Source: an uncultured Allomuricauda sp. (GTDB taxonomy: Bacteria; Bacteroidota; Bacteroidia; Flavobacteriales; Flavobacteriaceae). From it: DNA of 5,074 nucleotides. This document shows, piece after piece, positions 1 to 5,074 of the stretch (position 1 is the first letter of the stretch; each line of letters begins with the position of its first letter). The notes below the pieces were generated by a model. It was not told the DNA's origin. It searched no databases and saw only the letters and a list, made by a program, of their open reading frames with translations. The DNA lies in contig CALDPL010000224.1 in NCBI GenBank assembly GCA_937911965.1, positions 1-5,074 on the forward strand, given 5' to 3'. The translations under genes were made by a program, and so were the position numbers.

Positions 1-2
1 CA

Positions 3-110
3 TTCCGCGAGTTTTACACGAAATTCGGTCGGTTCCTCAAAGAGGGTGTCGTGGTCGATTACGAGCATCGCGAGGGTCTCTCCAAGCTGCTGCGTTTCGA
101 GAGTTCCATG
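3..110 (+). pseudogene. htpG: Internal fragment of HtpG (Hsp90 chaperone), fused in frame to rpoB
   Basis: HtpG is the cytosolic ATP-dependent Hsp90 chaperone. Frame 3 gives [17 protein letters not shown], then [19 protein letters not shown]. This matches a conserved Hsp90 middle-domain block: human TRAP1 has FFEDYGLFMREGIV followed by IAKLLRYESS, and E. coli HtpG has FWQQFGLVLKEG followed by IAKLLRFAS (recalled sequences). In the family this block lies roughly midway along a protein of about 620 residues and is followed by a segment like LTSLxEYxxRM. Here the match stops at the MT-D-S-G motif and RpoB begins. No flavobacterial RpoB has this sequence at its N-terminus. The N-terminal ATPase part of HtpG, if present, would lie left of the window. 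The C-terminal part is absent. HtpG identity is strong for such a short piece; whether it is a real genomic fusion cannot be seen. Confidence 0.83.
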
Positions 111-3100
111 ACCGATTCCGGCACCTTTGTCATCAACGGGGCCGAGCGGGTCGTGGTTTCCCAATTGCACCGATCTCCCGGGGTTTTCTTCGGACAATCC
201 TTCCACGCGAACGGAACCAAATTGTATTCTGCCCGGGTCATACCGTTCAAGGGATCATGGATCGAGTTCGCCACGGATATCAACGGGGTGATGTACGCCT
301 ATATCGACCGAAAGAAAAAATTGCCGGTGACCACCCTGTTCCGGGCCATTGGGTTCGAACGGGACAAGGACATCCTTGAGATCTTTGACCTCTCCGAGGA
401 AATCAAGGTATCCAAGGCCGGCCTCAAAAAAGTATTGGGCCGTAAACTGGCCGCCAGGGTGCTGAACACCTGGCATGAGGATTTTGTGGACGAGGATACC
501 GGGGAAGTGGTCTCCATCGAAAGGAACGAGATCATTCTCGACCGGGACACCATTTTGGAGAAGGAACATATCGATGAGATCATCGATGCCGATGTGAAGA
601 CCATTCTGCTCCACAAGGAGAACAATGCACAGTCGGACTACGCCATCATCCACAATACCCTGCAAAAGGACCCCACCAACTCCGAGAAGGAAGCGGTGGA
701 ACATATCTACAGGCAACTTAGAAATGCCGAGCCGCCCGATGAGGAAACGGCCCGTGGCATTATCGAAAAACTGTTCTTCTCCGACCAAAGGTATTCTTTG
801 GGGGAAGTCGGCCGTTACCGTATGAACAAGAAATTGGGCCTCGATATCGGGATGGACAAGGAGGTCCTGACCAAGGAGGACATCATCACGATCATCAAGT
901 ATTTGATCGAGCTGATCAACTCCAAGGCGGAGATCGATGATATCGACCACCTTTCGAACCGTAGGGTACGGACCGTGGGCGAACAGTTGTCCCAGCAATT
1001 CGGGGTGGGTCTGGCCAGAATGGCCCGGACCATCCGCGAACGGATGAACGTACGGGACAACGAAGTGTTCACCCCGATCGACCTGATCAATGCCAAGACC
1101 CTGTCCTCGGTGATCAACTCCTTCTTTGGGACAAACCAATTGTCCCAGTTCATGGACCAGACCAATCCCCTGGCGGAGATCACCCACAAGAGAAGGCTAT
1201 CCGCCCTGGGACCCGGAGGTCTTTCAAGGGAAAGGGCCGGGTTCGAGGTACGTGACGTACACTATACCCACTATGGAAGACTCTGTCCGATCGAGACCCC
1301 CGAGGGTCCGAACATTGGACTGATCTCCTCCCTGTCCGTTTTTGCGAAAGTGAACGGCATGGGCTTTTTGGAAACCCCCTACCGCAAGGTGGAGGACGGA
1401 AAGGTGGATGTGACGAACCACATCTATCTCAGTGCAGAGGAAGAAGAGGGGATGAAGATCGCACAGGCCAATATCCCCATGAAGGATGACGGCACCATTG
1501 AGAATGAGAAGGTCATTGCCCGGGACGAGGGGGATTTCCCCGTGGTAGATCCCGTGGAACTGAACTATACCGATGTTGCCCCCAACCAGATCGCGTCCAT
1601 TTCCGCATCCCTGATCCCCTTTTTGGAACACGATGATGCGAACAGGGCCCTGATGGGTTCCAACATGATGCGGCAGGCCGTTCCGCTTTTGAGACCTGAG
1701 TCCCCCATTGTGGGCACCGGGCTGGAGCAACAGGTGGCCACGGACTCCAGGGTCCTGATCAATGCCGAGGGAGAAGGGGTCGTGGAATATGTGGATGCCC
1801 AAAGGGTCACCATTAAATACGACAGGTCCGAGGACGATCGTCTGGTCAGTTTTGAGGACGACTCCAAAACCTATGAATTGGTCAAGTTCAGAAAGACCAA
1901 CCAAAGTACGACCATCACTTTGAGACCTAACGTAAGAGTAGGCGAAAGAGTGGAAAAAGGACAGGTACTCTGTGAGGGCTATGCCACCGAAAAGGGAGAA
2001 TTGGCCCTTGGAAGGAACATGAAAGTGGCCTTTATGCCCTGGAAGGGATACAATTTTGAGGATGCCATCGTGATTTCCGAAAAAGTGGTCCGTGAGGACA
2101 TCTTTACCTCGGTGCACATCGATGAATATGCCCTGGAAGTACGGGACACCAAATTGGGAGCGGAGGAGTTGACCAACGACATCCCCAACGTTTCCGAGGA
2201 GGCCACCAAGGATTTGGACGAATACGGAATGATCCGTATCGGTGCCGAAGTGAAGCCCGGGGACATTTTGATCGGGAAGATCACCCCAAAAGGGGAATCC
2301 GATCCCACTCCCGAGGAAAAACTCCTTCGAGCCATCTTTGGGGACAAGGCCGGGGACGTCAAGGACGCCTCCCTCAAGGCCTCTCCATCGCTAAGGGGCG
2401 TGGTCATCGACAAGAAACTGTTCTCCCGGTCCATCAAGGACAAGAGGAAACGTTCCGAGGACAAGGAGGCCATTTCCCGTTTGGAAATGGACTACGAGGT
2501 CAAGTTCCAACAGTTGAAGGATGTGCTGATCGAGAAATTGTTCGGCCTGGTCAACGGGAAGACCTCCCAAGGGGTAATGAACGATCTCGGGGAGGAAGTA
2601 CTTCCGAAAGGAAAGAAATACACCATAAAAATGTTGAACGCGGTGGACGACTTTGCCCATTTGGTGGGAGGAAGCTGGACCACGGACGACAAGACCAATG
2701 CCCTGGTGGCCGATCTGTTGCACAACTACAAGATCAAACTGAACGATATCCAAGGAAACCTGAGAAGGGACAAGTTCACCATCTCCGTAGGGGACGAACT
2801 TCCGGCCGGAATCATGAAGTTGGCCAAGGTATACATCGCCAAGAAGCGTAAGCTGAAGGTAGGGGACAAGATGGCGGGACGCCATGGGAACAAAGGTATC
2901 GTTGCCCGGATCGTCCGTCAGGAGGACATGCCCTTTTTGGACGATGGAACCCCCGTGGACATTGTGTTGAACCCACTGGGCGTACCTTCCAGGATGAACA
3001 TCGGACAGATCTATGAGACCGTATTGGGCTGGGCCGGACAGAAATTGGGGCAGAAATATGCGACCCCGATCTTTGACGGGGCCACCCTGGACCAGATCAA

Positions 3101-3539
3101 CGAACTGACCGATAAGGCAGGGGTTCCCAGATTCGGACATACCTACCTCTACGACGGGGGCACCGGACAGCGTTTCGACCAGCCGGCCACCGTGGGGATC
3201 ATCTATATGCTGAAATTGGGCCATATGGTGGACGACAAGATGCACGCCAGATCCATAGGACCCTACTCTCTGATCACCCAACAGCCCTTGGGCGGTAAGG
3301 CACAGTTCGGAGGACAGCGTTTCGGGGAAATGGAAGTCTGGGCCCTTGAGGCCTATGGGGCCTCCGCGACCCTGAGGGAGATCTTGACGGTCAAATCCGA
3401 CGACGTGATCGGTAGGGCCATGACCTATGAATCCATAGTGAAGGGCGAGACCATGCCGGAACCCGGTCTACCGGAATCTTTCAACGTATTGATGCACGAG
3501 CTCAAGGGCTTGGGCCTTGACATCCGATTGGAAGAGTAA
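3..3539 (+). CDS. rpoB: RNA polymerase beta subunit, N-terminus replaced by an HtpG fragment (5'-partial)
   Basis: Beta is one of the two large catalytic subunits of cytoplasmic RNA polymerase. Residues are counted from the GTG at 51. Flavobacterial RpoB starts near residue 20 ([20 protein letters not shown]) and runs unbroken to the family's C-terminal end (PESFNVL, then [10 protein letters not shown]). Visible parts in order are the rest of the protrusion and lobe; the fork and rifampicin pocket at about 360-386 ([24 protein letters not shown]); the hybrid-binding region; a charged helical insertion at about 795-915, where E. coli has its beta i9 insert; [10 protein letters not shown] with K940 and K948, equivalent to E. 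coli K1065 and K1073; and the clamp-contacting end with [20 protein letters not shown] from 1081. The family is about 1,270 residues long in flavobacteria (from memory), so about 125 N-terminal residues are missing. The frame is open upstream to base 3, but there it encodes HtpG-like sequence. GTG 51 lies inside that foreign part, and ATG 108 lies at the junction; neither is a convincing native start. Identity of the RpoB part is essentially certain. Function as written is doubtful. Confidence 0.96.
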   Translation, partial: FREFYTKFGRFLKEGVVVDYEHREGLSKLLRFESSMTDSGTFVINGAERVVVSQLHRSPGVFFGQSFHANGTKLYSARVIPFKGSWIEFATDINGVMYAYIDRKKKLPVTTLFRAIGFERDKDILEIFDLSEEIKVSKAGLKKVLGRKLAARVLNTWHEDFVDEDTGEVVSIERNEIILDRDTILEKEHIDEIIDADVKTILLHKENNAQSDYAIIHNTLQKDPTNSEKEAVEHIYRQLRNAEPPDEETARGIIEKLFFSDQRYSLGEVGRYRMNKKLGLDIGMDKEVLTKEDIITIIKYLIELINSKAEIDDIDHLSNRRVRTVGEQLSQQFGVGLARMARTIRERMNVRDNEVFTPIDLINAKTLSSVINSFFGTNQLSQFMDQTNPLAEITHKRRLSALGPGGLSRERAGFEVRDVHYTHYGRLCPIETPEGPNIGLISSLSVFAKVNGMGFLETPYRKVEDGKVDVTNHIYLSAEEEEGMKIAQANIPMKDDGTIENEKVIARDEGDFPVVDPVELNYTDVAPNQIASISASLIPFLEHDDANRALMGSNMMRQAVPLLRPESPIVGTGLEQQVATDSRVLINAEGEGVVEYVDAQRVTIKYDRSEDDRLVSFEDDSKTYELVKFRKTNQSTTITLRPNVRVGERVEKGQVLCEGYATEKGELALGRNMKVAFMPWKGYNFEDAIVISEKVVREDIFTSVHIDEYALEVRDTKLGAEELTNDIPNVSEEATKDLDEYGMIRIGAEVKPGDILIGKITPKGESDPTPEEKLLRAIFGDKAGDVKDASLKASPSLRGVVIDKKLFSRSIKDKRKRSEDKEAISRLEMDYEVKFQQLKDVLIEKLFGLVNGKTSQGVMNDLGEEVLPKGKKYTIKMLNAVDDFAHLVGGSWTTDDKTNALVADLLHNYKIKLNDIQGNLRRDKFTISVGDELPAGIMKLAKVYIAKKRKLKVGDKMAGRHGNKGIVARIVRQEDMPFLDDGTPVDIVLNPLGVPSRMNIGQIYETVLGWAGQKLGQKYATPIFDGATLDQINELTDKAGVPRFGHTYLYDGGTGQRFDQPATVGIIYMLKLGHMVDDKMHARSIGPYSLITQQPLGGKAQFGGQRFGEMEVWALEAYGASATLREILTVKSDDVIGRAMTYESIVKGETMPEPGLPESFNVLMHELKGLGLDIRLEE
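105..122 (+). other. Chimera junction between HtpG-like and RpoB sequence
   Basis: The change of family falls within TCCATGACCGATTCCGGC, which encodes SMTDSG. Canonical HtpG has a motif of the form ESS-x-T-x-x-G here, and flavobacterial RpoB has a motif like IPYMTxSGTF. A short stretch could therefore be shared by both parents, and the exact breakpoint cannot be placed to the base. The frame is kept across the join. There is no repeat, insertion-sequence end or target duplication beside it. A short-overlap join of this sort fits an assembly or amplification chimera better than a transposition event. Confidence 0.75.
1128..1208 (+). other. Rifampicin-resistance-determining region of rpoB, sensitive-type residues
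   Basis: These 27 codons align without gaps to E. coli RpoB 507-533. The positions most often altered in resistant mutants have the wild-type residue: Q513 (codon at 1146), D516 (1155), H526 (1185), R529 (1194), S531 (1200) and L533 (1206), in E. coli numbering. Differences from E. coli, such as T508, N509, T518, A in place of S522 and L530, look like ordinary lineage variation. The sequence therefore predicts a rifampicin-sensitive polymerase, as far as this cluster can show. Confidence 0.85.

Positions 3540-5074
<1,535 letters not shown>

Noticed and set aside
51..53. GTG as the start codon of rpoB, with AGAGGG just upstream resembling a ribosome binding site.
   Set aside because: The purine stretch and the GTG are codons inside the conserved HtpG block ([11 protein letters not shown]), and the frame continues open to the left edge. 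The first 19 residues after it are HtpG-like, not RpoB-like.
108..110. ATG at the junction as an alternative RpoB start (MTDSGTFV).
   Set aside because: It would still lack about 125 residues of RpoB, no initiation signal precedes it, and M-T at this place is an internal motif of normal RpoB.
1860..2000. A stretch of rpoB with more AGA, GTA and AAA codons than its surroundings, considered as a possible recombined segment.
   Set aside because: The protein sequence stays normal flavobacterial RpoB throughout, the shift is slight, and no breakpoint is visible.

Overview
The window is dominated by the two large RNA polymerase subunit genes in their usual order: rpoB (beta), then rpoC (beta-prime), on the + strand and 35 bp apart. 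The protein sequences look like Bacteroidota, most likely Flavobacteriaceae. Examples are the beta stretch [20 protein letters not shown] and the beta-prime start [20 protein letters not shown], followed by [15 protein letters not shown]. The rpoC start has no Shine-Dalgarno sequence and an AT-rich leader, as expected in that phylum. The coding DNA is GC-richer than in many flavobacteria, so a higher-GC marine genus such as Robiginitalea would fit. The genus is a guess.

Layout: bases 3-3539 are one uninterrupted frame that is open at the left edge. From about base 111 onward it is normal flavobacterial RpoB to its natural C-terminus. Bases 3 to about 110 are not RpoB. They read as an internal piece of HtpG (the bacterial Hsp90 chaperone), joined in frame to RpoB at the short shared motif MT-D-S-G. 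Bases 3540-3574 are a short AT-rich spacer. Bases 3575-5074 hold the first 500 codons of rpoC, cut by the right edge just after the catalytic NADFDGD motif.

Together the genes encode the catalytic core of RNA polymerase. Beta supplies the rifampicin pocket, the hybrid-binding region and active-site lysines. Beta-prime supplies the zinc-binding domain, the sigma-binding coiled coil and the three Mg-chelating aspartates. The genes are evidently co-transcribed, and no promoter or terminator is visible between them.

The one real anomaly is the left end. RpoB lacks about its first 125 residues, and an HtpG fragment stands in their place. A cell could not use this as its only beta subunit. The likeliest explanation is a chimeric join from assembly or DNA amplification, possibly between two organisms. 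A real recombination that left a second intact rpoB elsewhere is possible but less likely. I found no evidence of a new biological system.
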